This document shows, piece after piece, positions 13,171 to 27,363 of a DNA stretch of 64,000 nucleotides. Positions within the stretch are counted from its first letter, which is position 1. Every line of letters begins with the position of its first letter. Position numbers and translations under genes: made by a program. Under the pieces are notes generated by a model. The model saw only the letters and a list, made by a program, of their open reading frames with translations, was not told the DNA's origin and ran no database searches. The DNA is from Scylla paramamosain (lineage: Eukaryota > Arthropoda > Malacostraca > Decapoda > Portunidae). The DNA lies in the NCBI RefSeq assembly GCF_035594125.1, contig NC_087151.1, forward strand, positions 33,355,193-33,419,192. Reading direction: 5' to 3'.

Positions 13171-13386
13171 TTTGCAGCTCCTGGTGAAAGCAAACAATTT
13201 TTACATGAGAAATAGGAACCCCTGCCTTTCTTTCTGGCCGCTGCCTCACCAGGCCAGACCTTCCCTTCCCCTCCCCAATGCAGCCATCCATCTTCCCTAC
13301 CCACTCCGCCTTTCTTCAACCTGCCTTCTCCTCCATCTATCCCTCCTCCTCTCCACAACACCACTCTTCTCCCTTTCCCCCTCCTC

Positions 13387-13388
<2 letters not shown>

Positions 13389-13464
<76 letters not shown>
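13389..13464. repeat. (CT)n microsatellite in a pyrimidine-rich stretch
   Basis: Perfect CT repeat of about 37 units inside a C/T-rich plus strand running from about 13220 to 13580. Confidence 0.97.
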
Positions 13465-13467
<3 letters not shown>

Positions 13468-13694
13468 CCTCCTGCTTTCCCTTCAGCCACAAACTCGCAT
13501 CACTCCTTTTGAAACGAATTTTCTACTTTCCTGAGGGGGAATCTGCCTCACTCCTCCTCTCCTCTGTTCCTGACATCCACGTTAATGGCTCGTAATGCTC
13601 AATATTGGATTCAGATACGGAGTTTGAACCTCGATTCTCTTCCCGGATCACGATCGTCCGTGGCTGTACCTTCCTCTGTTGGGTTGGGATAAAG

Positions 13695-13935
13695 AGTAAG
13701 ACTGAAAATAGAAACTGTACTCAACACAGTGGGAAAAGGCACACGACCATCATCACAACAACTAGTATTACCGCCATCACAACCACCACCATCACCATCA
13801 CAGCCACTAGAGCTACGTAAGACTGAAAATGAAACTTGTACTCAACACAAAAGGAAAAGGCTCATCATCACCACAGCAACGAGTACTAACACAACCACCA
13901 CCACTACCACCACCACCACCACCATTGCTATCTGG
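13695..13935 (+). repeat. Two-unit ~121 bp tandem duplication
   Basis: GTAAGACTGAAAAT, then GTACTCAACACA, GGAAAAGGC and a CATCATCAC/ACCACC block, occurs at 13695 and again at 13816, giving a period of 121 bp. The second copy carries a longer (CAC)n tail (13890-13924). Confidence 0.85.
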
Positions 13936-14114
13936 GACTGTCTTACCCTCAGTGCGTCACATGACCACCTGAATGGGCAACACGGCTCACCTCCTCAAGG
14001 AATCGGTGAGAGGCCTTGAGAAAACTGTCCCAATGCTCTTAAAAAAATAGTTCCTCTTTCTTTATTGCCCTTTGAGAGTGAGCAATACCCCATCCCCCCT
14101 AATAGTGGCTCTTT

Positions 14115-14166
14115 TCCTCCTTCTCCTCCTCCTTCTCCTCCTCCTCCGTCTCCTCCGCCGCCTCCT
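14115..14166. repeat. Degenerate (CTC/CCT)n tract
   Basis: Short pyrimidine trinucleotide tract with imperfect units. Confidence 0.8.
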
Positions 14167-14479
14167 CTGTTGTCTGAGCAGGTCTTCACGGGTAGTTGGT
14201 CCTTTTGTCCACTCCTGCAGGACCCAAAATATACAGCTAGATCCTTAACTTCCTTGCACGTTTACCGCTTCTTCACCATCATTCTTTCCTCAAGCTTTCC
14301 TTTTCTATGTTGCTTTATTCTCTCTGCATCTTTGTCTGTCCGGTCTGTTTTGCTTATCTACGTATGTGTTTGTCTTTTTTTGTTTGTATGTTGTTTTATT
14401 GTTTTTGTTTTTTTTATATTTTATCTTTGTTGGTCTGTCTATTTACGTGTTTGTCTATTTCCGTTCTTTTTTTTTGTTT

Positions 14480-15196
<717 letters not shown>

Positions 15197-15284
<88 letters not shown>
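15197..15284. repeat. (CT)n microsatellite
   Basis: Perfect CT repeat of about 43 units. 15285-15685 after it is T-rich with no gene seen. Confidence 0.98.
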
Positions 15285-15286
<2 letters not shown>

Positions 15287-15682
15287 TCTATTTGCATTCA
15301 TTAATATTGACTGCTTTTTTTTTTGACTCTATTCACGTGTTTATGTTTGTGTCCTCCCTTTTTCTCCTTTTTCTATTAGTCTTTTCACTCAACATTCCAC
15401 AGCTCGCCTACCTGTCTATCAGTATTCTTCTTTCCCTTCCCTCAACCCTACTGTCTCTTTTCATCCATATCGACAACTTTTTTTTTTCTCTCTCTCTCCT
15501 CTCCATTCATCGTCTTTTTTTTTTTTTTCTTTATAGTACATACCTTCCTCTCTCGTCCATCCTCTTTACCATTCAGTTTTCCATCCATCTACCTGTCTCC
15601 CTGCCCGTCGTCCCCCAATCTCTCCACCTGTATTTACATATACGCAGGCAGTACATACTCTTTCGTTTCTTTCCACGGGAGG

Positions 15683-15685
<3 letters not shown>

Positions 15686-15764
<79 letters not shown>
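15686..15764. repeat. (GA)n microsatellite
   Basis: Perfect GA repeat of about 39 units. Confidence 0.98.
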
Positions 15765-15766
<2 letters not shown>

Positions 15767-15880
15767 GGGGGGAATGATGGGGTACAGGAAGCAGGTTGGT
15801 AGCTAGGTCGGTCGCCATCTTCACGGGTAGTTTGCGCCATTGTCAAGTGCTGGGGCAACCAAATGGCCGGGACGTGAGGC

Positions 15881-15883
<3 letters not shown>

Positions 15884-15939
<56 letters not shown>
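15884..15939. repeat. (GA)n microsatellite
   Basis: Perfect GA repeat of about 27 units; faces the CT array at 16008 across a 70 bp spacer. Confidence 0.98.
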
Positions 15940-15941
<2 letters not shown>

Positions 15942-16006
15942 ATGGGGGGATCAGGAATGGATATAAAGGAAACGAAAGGAAAGGGAATGGGTTGGAGGTC
16001 ATTTTT

Positions 16007-16007
<1 letters not shown>

Positions 16008-16097
<90 letters not shown>
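16008..16097. repeat. (CT)n microsatellite
   Basis: Perfect CT repeat of about 45 units. Confidence 0.98.
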
Positions 16098-16100
<3 letters not shown>

Positions 16101-16458
16101 TTTGTAGGATGTCCTCGTTACAGATTCATCTTGCTGTTGTTGATGTTTCCTATTGTTTTTTTTTTTTTTTCATCGTTATGCCTTTCTTCTTGCCTGCTTG
16201 TATACCTGTCTTTATTCTCGCGTTGGATATTCCTGTGTATATTTTGTTACAATCCTCAGCATTGTGTTCTAATATATATTTCAAAATGTGTGTATGCTTG
16301 CATTTATACATATACGCTTAAATGAAATAATGAATATATGTGTGTATGTGCAGTATGTATGTATGTACTCGTATGTATGTATGGAAACGTTAGTGTTTGT
16401 CCTTTAATCCTTTACAACGATATTTAGTTGAATATCCTTCTTCTGAGATACTTCCATG

Positions 16459-16459
<1 letters not shown>

Positions 16460-16520
<61 letters not shown>

Positions 16521-16524
16521 GTGT
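16460..16524. repeat. (GT)n microsatellite
   Basis: GT repeat of about 31 units with one GC substitution near the right end. 16098-16459 before it is T-rich, with a (TATG)n-like stretch at 16340-16382. Confidence 0.96.
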
Positions 16525-17421
<897 letters not shown>

Positions 17422-17779
17422 AATCGGAAAGGATAAAATTTTTGAGAGTGACGACAGCGCTGAAAGAGACTTGGTGATGAACTGATCATAGGTGATTACG
17501 AGAGATGCGGAATGGACACCGATCGGCTCAGGTTTCATTCCAGGAATTCTAGATGAAGGCCACGAGACGAATACACACATGTATATAAATATATAAACTC
17601 CAGTAGGGGAAGGGTGACCATGAAAGGCTAGCGGCAGACTTACTGATATACGAAAAGAGAGCGATATAGCAAGGTATAACAGTAGAAAGCCGACATTTTA
17701 CGAGTGTTCAAGTGATATAGGATCGTATAGCAGTAGAAACTAACGTTGTATTAGCGCGGCAAAAAATGTTATTATTTTT

Positions 17780-18180
<401 letters not shown>

Positions 18181-18357
18181 TATGTATGATATGAATATTG
18201 AAAGTGTACGACAACGGCCTGGTGTAAATTGTGTGGAGCTTTTGTTTGAGTGTAAATTACTGCAGAAACAAAGAAAGAAAAAAATGTGGGAAGTGGATTA
18301 GGAATGTATAATTCAAGAGAATGTGCAGAAGGGTTGTGGAGTGTGCTTCGTGTGCAT

Positions 18358-18403
<46 letters not shown>
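18358..18403. repeat. (GT)n microsatellite
   Basis: Perfect GT repeat of about 22 units. Confidence 0.97.
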
Positions 18404-18404
<1 letters not shown>

Positions 18405-18520
18405 GCTTCACATGAATATTAGAACTGAGGAGAGCAATTGGTGTAAAATATTTGAAATTTATGACTCGAAGTCAGTAAAAGCCTCCCGAAAAATAATTAA
18501 ATTCATAGACAGGTGAGTGA

Positions 18521-18600
18521 CGGATAGATAGATAAATCAGTAGATAAATAGATAGGTAGATAGATAGATGGATGGATGGATGGATGAATAAATAGATAAT
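18521..18600. repeat. Degenerate (GATA)n/(GATG)n array
   Basis: Tetranucleotide units GATA, AATA and GATG with interruptions. 18601-19130 after it is AT-rich low-copy sequence with no gene seen. Confidence 0.9.
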
Positions 18601-19132
18601 AAAACTAGCAATGTGTATGTAGACAATAAAAAAAAACGCAATACAGGTCCTGAAAACTACAGATTCTTCGTGTAGAGATTTTAGAGGTCGTACAAGTGGA
18701 GCCTACTTAAGTAAACTCCACTTCAGTCATTTGTAAATTCCATCATAAAGTTACTGATGGCGAAATTCCTTTAGTCACTTCATTATTACCTTGCCTTTTT
18801 TTGTCACTCACTATTTCTATTTACATACGAGGAAGTGCAATTCCAGCTTTAATAAGAATAATAAAACAGAGTAAGCATCAAAAGAAAACATGAAAATAAA
18901 CCAAATACCCTTAGTAAGACGTGAAAAAAAGCAAGCTATAGGCGATCAAGGAAAAGGAAAAACTAAAACTGTACATTAATTTCAAAGTTAATATAATTCA
19001 GAATGGCGTGAGAGAAAAGATATGTTCAGTGCAATGCAGTCACTAAAGTTTTGCTGTATATGCACACCATATAACATCGAGATTTTTACCCTTACGTACA
19101 TCGAGGAATGTATAACGCCACACATGTATCTC

Positions 19133-19150
19133 AGTAGTAGTCGTAGTAAC

Positions 19151-19181
<31 letters not shown>

Positions 19182-19202
19182 ATAGTAGTAGTAATAGTAG
19201 TA
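19133..19202. repeat. (AGT)n trinucleotide array
   Basis: AGT units with occasional AAT substitutions. Confidence 0.93.
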
Positions 19203-19499
19203 CGTGAAGAAAAAGATCAACAGTAATGGACAAATAAGCAAGCTTTCTCCCCCCCTTCCCCCTCACCTTCTAAGAACTGATCGCTTCATTAATTCTTCTG
19301 GACACCAAATGTAAGTAGGTCACTCCAACCTGGATGGCACACCTGCTCTTACGTAACTGAGGTGAAAGATCTTTACTATCCACAGGTTCAAGATCAAAAC
19401 AGACGAAAGTGAAGTACTGGGACAACGCTGGATTTGGCGTAGCACGAGTGTGTCCGTGAATTTACCCGGGAACATACTTTAGTTCATGTCAGCCTCCGC

Positions 19500-19722
19500 C
19501 CGTGATAGAGTAGGCAGATTTTTAGAGAAACGCTTTTGCAGAGGCTCATACCGCTCCCCGAGAGCGGCTTGATGCAATCATCGTCGAAGACAAGGTTGAT
19601 AGGAGGCATGTGCGTATTCTTTGGCCATTTGGCGATGTCTTGGGAAATGGACAACTTCCGGCAGGACTTGAACTCTGGCCACTGGGATCATTACTTCCTA
19701 GCAGTGACCACTCAGCCACCAT
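19500..19722 (-). mobile_element. tRNA-derived SINE
   Basis: On the minus strand, GGTGGCTGAGTGG (19708-19720) matches a pol III A box and AGTTCAAGTCC (19664-19674) matches a B box, with 33 bp between them, normal for an internal tRNA-type promoter. The head resembles a Ser/Leu-type tRNA start (GTGGCTGAGTGGTC) but does not fold into a full tRNA with acceptor pairing. About 160 bp of non-tRNA body follows, down to about 19500, where the exact end is unclear. No clear poly-A or target duplication was identified. Transcription by pol III would run right to left. It is non-coding and would depend on a LINE for movement. Confidence 0.72.
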
Positions 19723-20388
19723 CTTTCCAACACAGGGATATCAAGCGGTAAAAGAAGGAAATTCAAGAGAAATGAAGGTGCCACAGTCATTACCATCCTG
19801 CACTCGTCATATATACTGATGAAGAAGGATTAGCCATTGTCATGGCAGTAACACCCTTGAAATCCCACATCTGAAACAATTTACTTTGTTTAACGCGACC
19901 TTTGTCTTACCCTCTGTATAAATCCCCTATACTGTGTCCTTAGTGTCCAAGTAAGTCCTCCTTCAATCCCTATACTTAGAACACTTTCTCCTGCACCCGA
20001 GTTCCTCTCCTCATACACTGTACTAGGAGAAGTTCGCTGGCTGCTCGGGGTGGGCTGGGTTGGTGGGTGAGTGGCTGGGTGCTTGGTGGCCTCAAATAAA
20101 TAAGGGATTGACAGTGGATCAACGCAAAGCCCCAATTATCGTTCACAATTACCAGTGTCTGTCAGGATATGGGGAAGAGAGACTACTTATCGACCTCTTA
20201 CTGTCCAGATCTCGCTGCGTTCATCTTCTTAACCCGAGGCAGAAAGGGAAAAGGATAAAAGGAAAAGATTGTTGTGATGTTTTCTACGTCTTTCTCTTAC
20301 TGTTGGTATTGGTGTTGGTGATGATGGTGGTGGAGGTGGCGGTGGTGATGGTTGCTTGTCTGTTTCGTTTGTTTGGTTGTTGGTTGGT

Positions 20389-20390
<2 letters not shown>
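19723..20390. other. Low-copy sequence, no gene seen
   Basis: Mixed sequence with a GGTGGGTGAGTGGCTGGGTG stretch near 20060-20080 and GTGATGGTGGTGG triplets just before the compound array. Confidence 0.5.
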
Positions 20391-20426
<36 letters not shown>

Positions 20427-20495
20427 CATCTTCTTCTTCTTCTTCTTCTTCTTCTTCTTCTTCTTCTTCTTCTTCTTCTTCTTCTTCTTCTTCTT

Positions 20496-20569
<74 letters not shown>

Positions 20570-20593
20570 CGTCATCATTTTCGTCATCATATT

Positions 20594-20625
<32 letters not shown>

Positions 20626-20643
20626 GTATTACTACTGCTACTG

Positions 20644-20701
<58 letters not shown>

Positions 20702-20793
20702 TACTACTACTATTACTACTATTATTATTATTACTGCTACTGCTACTACTACTACTACTAATACTAATACTAATACTAATATTAATACTACTT

Positions 20794-20852
<59 letters not shown>
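20391..20852. repeat. Compound trinucleotide array (TTG)-(CTT)-(ATT)-(ACT), ~460 bp
   Basis: (TTG)n 20391-20426, (CTT)n 20428-20524, (ATT)n 20525-20569, a short TCG/TCATCAT stretch, then (ACT)n with GCT, ATT and AAT variants 20593-20852. Four motifs follow one another with almost no unique sequence between them. Confidence 0.97.
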
Positions 20853-20854
<2 letters not shown>

Positions 20855-21027
20855 AAACCATAAAGGGAGTTACAACTAAAAACAATAACAACACGAAGAG
20901 GAACGACACCCAAAGTATAAAACAAGACTCTTGACATTCCATGCGCTCCATAAACACGTAGTGGAAATAACTCACGAGGAATGTAACCTTGAAGTGCACT
21001 CGTTTCATTTCCTCATTTCCCTCATTT

Positions 21028-21231
21028 TTCTTTCCCTCCTCTTCCTCTTCCTCTTTCTCTTCCTCTTTCTCTTCCTCTTCCTCTTCCTCTTCCTCCTCCT
21101 CCTCCTCCTCCTCCTCCTACTTCTTCTCTTTCTCCTCCTCGTCCTCATCCTTCTCGTCCTCGACCTCGTCCTCCTCCTTCCTCCTCCTAACTCCTTCTCC
21201 TCCTCCTCCTCCTCCTCCTCCTCCTTATTTA
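21028..21231. repeat. (TTCCTC)n/(CCT)n pyrimidine array
   Basis: Hexanucleotide TTCCTC-type units change to (CCT)n at 21090-21118, then degenerate TCCTCG units, then (CCT)n at 21197-21224. Confidence 0.95.
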
Positions 21232-21366
21232 CATCCAAACAGCTAAAGCTAAATTAGTATTAAAATAACCACATAGAGAGGTATGGCAGTGAAGTAGAAA
21301 GTTAAACTATTTCAGAAAGTTTATCAAATTAAGACTCGTGGTAAAGGTATACTGAAGAAGGAATGT

Positions 21367-21403
<37 letters not shown>
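21367..21403. repeat. (GT)n microsatellite
   Basis: About 18 GT units. Confidence 0.95.
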
Positions 21404-21404
<1 letters not shown>

Positions 21405-23014
21405 CTCGCCTCCACGGTCTGTATTTGTGGTCGGTGGTGGGTAGAGCCTCCTAACCATTCATCGACACTATCACAACTGACCTTTGTGGCGCCTCATCAG
21501 GCTTCAGTTTATCAGCCAGGCCGCGAGGGAGGGAGAACAATACATTACAAGACTTCCAACATGAAAAGAACATGCGTAAGTAGATTAGGGAAATCTTTAT
21601 TGGGTTTTGTTTGTGAATAATAATAACAACTTTTATCTTTCATTGGCAATACATGCATGTAATCCTTTCAGTGCCACGGGTCGTAATTCAAAGCAGATTG
21701 ACTTATTACCAACACACACATACACACACACACACACACACAGGATCTGTTTCCATGCGGGTGGTTTAAATGAACAGCCAGACATCAGTATCTGTGGCTT
21801 TGTGTCGCCTTGTGTCAAGACAAACACTATGCGTGGCGGGCACCCCACGCCGACATCCTCTCACGTGACTCCCGCACACGCTAGGCCGGCAGAACCTTCC
21901 CTTGCGTGTGACTTATCGGGACGCTGCGGATAAAGGGGTTCAATTTTATAAGTGATAAGTAAAGCAAGTGGAAAATAACGAATGCCTTTATGACCAAGAG
22001 TTTTTAGATCCATTAAAAGACAAGAAACAAAGACATTAAATAGACGCGACTATGGTTTTGCTCACTGGGGATACACATCACCGCATTTTTTCATGAGACT
22101 GTATTTAAGCTGAGCTTGAGTTAAACCTCGCCGAGCCGTTTTTCCTGTTACCTCTATTTGCCACGCTCTGCAAACCAATCTCATCATCATCACCAATATC
22201 CTTATCCTTCTCTTGACAATGGACCCTTTTCCCCGTGACGCAGTGTAGGCAGAGCAAATACTGGGATGGGAGTGACTCCTACCAAGCCTGCGTGTGTTTG
22301 CCTTGAGGTGGGAAGGCTGAGGGGCGAGGCTCCCAGACGAAGCAAGTGGCAAACATTACTCTAATTCATTGTCAAGGCGATAATCACGTGGAGAAAGTAC
22401 AGTTGTAATGTAGAGAATCTAGCAACCATTGTTTTTATACCCCTTAAGATTAACCAAAGATAATACAACCTCGTATATAGTCTGATGATTAACGAGAACG
22501 GCTTCGAAAATCCGTACGAAGCTCCGTATCATAAAGCGATGCGACTCCCCACCTCGCCAGTGCTGATGGGCGAGTGGTATTGGTCTGCTGTGCGAGGAAG
22601 GTGTCGCTGTTTGGAATGCCCTGGAGGTTGAGGCGAGGCGTGTACCACCAACGCCACACTTGAAGTTTGTCTCAGCGACCCTGCACGACTGGTAAGTACG
22701 TAAGGAGTGCATACATCTGTTGTGTGTTGGCAGAAGTGTATCTGTCTGAGTCTTAACTTCAATGGCGTCGCTCGGCCGGACAGTCCCAAAAAGTTGCCAG
22801 TTGATTAATTTATAACCTTTCCGTATTTTTAGTGATATTTTTATTTTATTTCGCTTTTGATGAAACTGTGCGAATGTTTAACCTTTAAATCTCGTAAAGT
22901 GGATATAGTACCGTGAAATATCGAGGAGTTTTTAGAAGTACGAGCGCGTAAATCTGTTTTAATAATTTGTTGTTGGTGTTGGTTGTGGTGGTAGTGAGGG
23001 TGGTGGTAGTGGTT

Positions 23015-23017
<3 letters not shown>
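21404..23017. other. Low-copy island, no gene recognised
   Basis: About 1.6 kb with one (CA)n array (21712-21742). GC-richer parts at 21780-21935 and 22530-22690 hold frames of 85-108 codons without recognisable domains. Confidence 0.45.

Positions 23018-23052
<35 letters not shown>
23018..23052. repeat. (CT)n microsatellite
   Basis: About 17 CT units, followed by a pyrimidine-rich stretch to about 23165. Confidence 0.95.
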
Positions 23053-23056
<4 letters not shown>

Positions 23057-23737
23057 CCTTTTCGTTTTCCCTTCATCCCTCCCTCCCCATCCCCTTCCTC
23101 TTCCCTTTCCCTCCGTCCCTTCACCAGTTCGTCTCTCCCCCTCCATTACTCCCTTCTTCTTCTTTCCACTAATATACGAAAGATCCAACATTCACCTCAC
23201 ATCCCAATAACACCTACGTACATTATGTATAAAATAATACAAGAGCGCAATATGAACGATGGAAAGAAGTTGTAGAGAAAAGGATATATTTTTGGAGGAT
23301 AACTAAAGGAGGGAAGAGCCTGGAAATTTGGGATGGGTAGGAGTAGCATCTCAGATGGTGGAACTGGGAGTGGTAGCGGATGGGTGGCAGTAGGGAGTGA
23401 TGTAAGGGTAGCGTGAGGATTGCCGAGTTTTGAAGCTAGCGGCACGTGGCTGCAGGGCCGAGGCGCGTCCTGGACCGTCATATTATCTATCGTTCGTCGT
23501 CGCCTGGCACTTCCTCACTCTCCTTCTCAAAACAACTAGGCGGCAGTAATTTAATCATCGCCGCCTTTCGTTGCCATCGCCTCGAGAGCTCAACCGTCTC
23601 TCAATTCAATTTCTCAAAGAAATTGTTCGGAGGAATGGCGCGTGATAACTTTGCTCACGTTCCTTCCCAACGTGACAACGTTTTCCTGCTACATCAAATT
23701 TTCCTAGGTAGCATGCCGGCGCGTTACCCAGCAGATT

Positions 23738-23757
23738 TGTGTGTGTGTGTGTGTGTT

Positions 23758-23817
<60 letters not shown>
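23738..23817. repeat. (GT)n then (GA)n compound microsatellite
   Basis: (GT)n 23738-23756, five bases, then (GA)n 23761-23817. The complex GC-rich segment 23420-23737 before it has no recognised gene. Confidence 0.96.
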
Positions 23818-25190
23818 AAGCTATGACAGCCACCTCCATTTCAGGAAACAAAATGTTGTAAGACACACGCAGTCACAACAGAGTTCTTGGAAGAATTCTA
23901 TTTGTTAGAGGATTTTTTTTAGGCATACATTCCTTTTTATGTAGCAGTTCAGTATATGATATCGCAGGCCTTTTTAGGTCAGTTTTTATTTATTTTTTTT
24001 TTCCTTACTATTTTTAAAGTCAGGACAGAAGATTTTTTCTTTTTTAAACCACACAAACGTCAAAATCAATGGCTGCAGAAATCTCCTCTTAACTTGTATG
24101 AAAACATTGTAGCGGCAGTAAAATATTTATTTAGTTTTCTGTCAGTTTTGTAAGCACAGATCGTATTTATGTAGGAAAAAATGTCAGGGGATTTTTGTTT
24201 TATAGGTAATTCACTTTATTTATTGTTAAGAGACAAGCTCCGGTATTACAAGACTATTTTTACCAAATTTTCTTTACAATTTTCTAATATCAGAATCAAT
24301 AAAAAAAAAAAACTTTTTTTCCTGCATTAACACTGAAGTTATTATATAAAAAAAAAATGAAATCATTAAAAGAAAAAATTGAACTCCTATGCTGATGTTT
24401 TTTAAGGCAATAAAATCTGATTGGAAAATTAAAGTATAATGCTTATAAAAAAAAAAAGGGGAACTTATCTCTCCCAAAATAAATGTTCGTGGATGATATT
24501 GTGCGCCGCGAGGTTCTCCAGACGTCGGTGCGCGTCTCTCACTGCCAGTCCTTATCAGTCCCTCGCCATCTTGCCTCTCAGTGGTGTGGCGCAGCTTTGA
24601 TGAAGGTTCTCTTGTGTTCCAATTATCCCCGAGCTCCCTTTTGTCCCCCGGTGATAAGGGCTTTAGTTCCCTGTCGCATAAAGTGCACTGTGTTTGGCTT
24701 GAATTGTTGGTGGAAGGTGAGGAGCTGCTTCCCCCCTCACCTTCCCTCCCATCTTCTATTCCCTCTCTCCCTTTCTTCCTCTCCTTCCTTTCTTCATTCA
24801 TTCCTTCCTCCGGCACATCCCTTGTTTCCTCTTCGTTGTATTCTAAACTATTGCAATGTTACTAGAACATAGTGTTCTATTTTGTGTTCATGTAGAATTT
24901 GTTTCCCTATGTTCCGTCATGTAATAGTTGATGATGCGATGTACAAGTAACACCAGGTGCTATCAGTATGTGCTGTTCTTGGATTTAATGTGCACATATC
25001 ATAAAAGTACTGCCTTGAACTAAGAACAAGAGAAAATAAGGGAAGCTGCAGAATTCCTTTCCTGAAATACTAAAGTTAGCAAGCTATTCTCCTAAATAGA
25101 GATTAAAACTTACACACATGTTTCAGTGTTCACGATTCTCTAGTTTACAGTATAGTACGTGTGTTTGTGATATGTTATGTATACAGGAAC
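23818..25190. other. AT-rich then complex sequence, no gene recognised
   Basis: 23870-24480 is very AT-rich with poly-A and poly-T runs. 24480-24720 is complex and GC-richer, with a 129-codon plus frame (24483-24872) that has no recognisable domain. CCTTATCAG and GGTGATAAGGG in it are GATA-type words in opposite orientations. Confidence 0.45.
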
Positions 25191-25191
25191 A

Positions 25192-25197
25192 GTGTGT

Positions 25198-25249
<52 letters not shown>
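25192..25249. repeat. (GT)n microsatellite
   Basis: GT repeat of about 28 units with one GA interruption. Confidence 0.96.
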
Positions 25250-25250
<1 letters not shown>

Positions 25251-25454
25251 AGGGAGCAAATAAAGGTGAGAGAGTGAATGTGTATCTTTGAAGGGGGGTG
25301 GGCGGTGTGCTGGATTGATTATACAATGTGCACCTGTCTTTCTGGGGCAAGAAGTTCAGGTTACCAGCACGCTGTGAGAAGTGCCAAATGGTGAATTAGG
25401 GCGTCCAGGAAGATAATGAAAATTTGAAAGAAAAAGAAAAAATTAGTCTTCCGT

Positions 25455-25458
<4 letters not shown>

Positions 25459-25495
<37 letters not shown>
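25459..25495. repeat. (GA)n microsatellite
   Basis: About 18 GA units. Confidence 0.95.
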
Positions 25496-25496
<1 letters not shown>

Positions 25497-25619
25497 GTAA
25501 GAGGGAATCGAAGGACAAGGATCTGTCTGGAAAACACGTTGAAGCATGTCACTACAGACTGCACCAAAACAAAATTGTGTAAAATCTGTGTCAAGGCAAC
25601 CGAGAAATTCCGTGATCCT

Positions 25620-25674
<55 letters not shown>
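25620..25674. repeat. (CA)n microsatellite
   Basis: About 26 CA units with one AAAC interruption. Confidence 0.96.
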
Positions 25675-25675
<1 letters not shown>

Positions 25676-26879
25676 GGAACCTGCTGACACGCTACCTTGT
25701 TTCATTGAGTTGAAGCAAAGGGAGAGAGGAGGAGGAGGACGCTGACGGAAGGAGGGAAGAAAGGAGGGAAGTAATGAATGGAAAAATGATAAACTGAAGT
25801 TTTTTTTCTTGTCCTTCATTTAATCAGGAATAATTTAGAACACGCTAAAAAATAACTCATCTTCATCTGGTTCATTATCTACCCTTATGCGAGGGTAGTT
25901 GTTAAGAGAATGAAGTGTACTAGGTCCTTTCTTTTTGCCCCTTTTAAGTGTTTTTAGAATCAATATTTACACGTGGTGCTATTACAGTTTTCTACGTCAT
26001 TTTCTGTCCCTTTGTGGCTGTCCTTATCTCTAGTGGTGCTGTCAGCGGTAATTACTTCTGTACCTGTGTTCTCTTCACCAGTGGCTTCCTTGTGTGGTCG
26101 AAGTGAAGGATGGAACATTTTACGACACAATACTAGTAACGTATCACTAGACGGGTGTGACAAATTTGTTGTGACCCATGAACTCCTGCAACATGCAACG
26201 GAACTGCTCCTGCTTCTGTTCCCGTTGGTGGTGCCACGAAATGAGTAACATCACTGACTGTACGATTACATAACTTAAAGGAGATTAAAGACGCGAGGAA
26301 AACCAATTCTTCGATGACATGCAAAAGAAGACAAAACGGTGCATACACACTCGTATTCTTTGCTGTTCATTTTCCTGTTCATCTTTTAAAATTTCTAATG
26401 CAAAAGATAATTCAGGTCTACTTTTTCATCATCCTTTTGTGGGAGACTATTGGGTACTTTGCCATCCAAATTTACTTTTTCTTTCTACCATTCAATTGTC
26501 CAAATTGTGCAGTGTCAGATCACTTCAGGCAACAGTCTGGTCTTTGATCTTAGGGATTCTCAGTCTGTCTTCCTTCAGAGAAACATTCACTAAGACTTTT
26601 CTGTAGTTATTTGTGTTGCAGAATGAATCAATACAAATGGCATTAATATATCTAGAGAAAAGAAGCTCCCCCCAAAAAATTAAAGAAATCTTAAGGTTTA
26701 AAAAAAAAAAAGTGCTCTTCAGTTTCATAAAACAAAATGGCACTGCTGCTGTCCAGTCATCTGCTCATAAAGCTTAAATTTGTTGCCTAGCAAAGTTTCG
26801 TAGCACAGTTGTTGCTTGGCTACTGATTAGAAAATTAATTGTTGACAGACCTCGAAAATCCATAGTGTAGTCTGCCTTC
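25675..26879. other. Low-copy sequence, no gene recognised
   Basis: About 1.2 kb between a CA array and the LINE tail. Frames up to 95 codons occur on both strands (25973-26248 plus, 26133-26348 minus, 26319-26606 plus), with no domain I can name. Confidence 0.45.
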
Positions 26880-26959
26880 GTTTTTTTTTTTTTTCATGTA
26901 GGAGGAACACACCGGCCAAGGGCAACAAAAATCTAATAAAAAAAAAAAAACCCACTGAG

Positions 26960-27213
26960 ATGCCGGTCCTGAATAGGGTCCGAAGTGGTGGTAAAAAATT
27001 GAAGGATAAGTGTCTTGCAACCTCCCTCTTGAAGGAGTTCAAGTCATAGAAAGGTGGAAATAGAGAATCAGAAAGGGAATTCCAGAGTTTACAAGAGAAG
27101 GGGATGAATGATTGGGAATACTGGTTAACTGTTGCATTAGAGAGATGGACAGAATAGGGGTACGAGAAAGAAGAAAGTCTTGTGCAGCGAGGCCGCAGGA
27201 GGAGGGAAGGCAA
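26960..27213 (-). pseudogene. LINE C-terminal tail
   Basis: Reads LLRPRCTRLSSFSYPYSVHL, then NATVNQYSQSFIPFSCKLWN and LNSFKREVARHL. These are the end of the ORF2-type protein of this jockey-like family. It is separated from the RT core by at least one frameshift (27213-27364). The protein end grades into the 3' UTR near 26990. Confidence 0.85.
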
Positions 27214-27363
27214 GCAGTTAACAAGATCAGAAGAGCAGTTACCATGAAAATAGCGGTAGAAGATAGCAAGAAATGTAACATTCCGGCGATGAGAAAGAGG
27301 CTGAAGACAGTCAGCTAGAGGAGAGGAGTTGATGAGACGAAAAAGCTTTTGATTCCACCCTTT

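Noticed and set aside
19664..19720. Functional tRNA gene
   Set aside because: A and B boxes are present, but I could not pair an acceptor stem and a SINE body follows directly.
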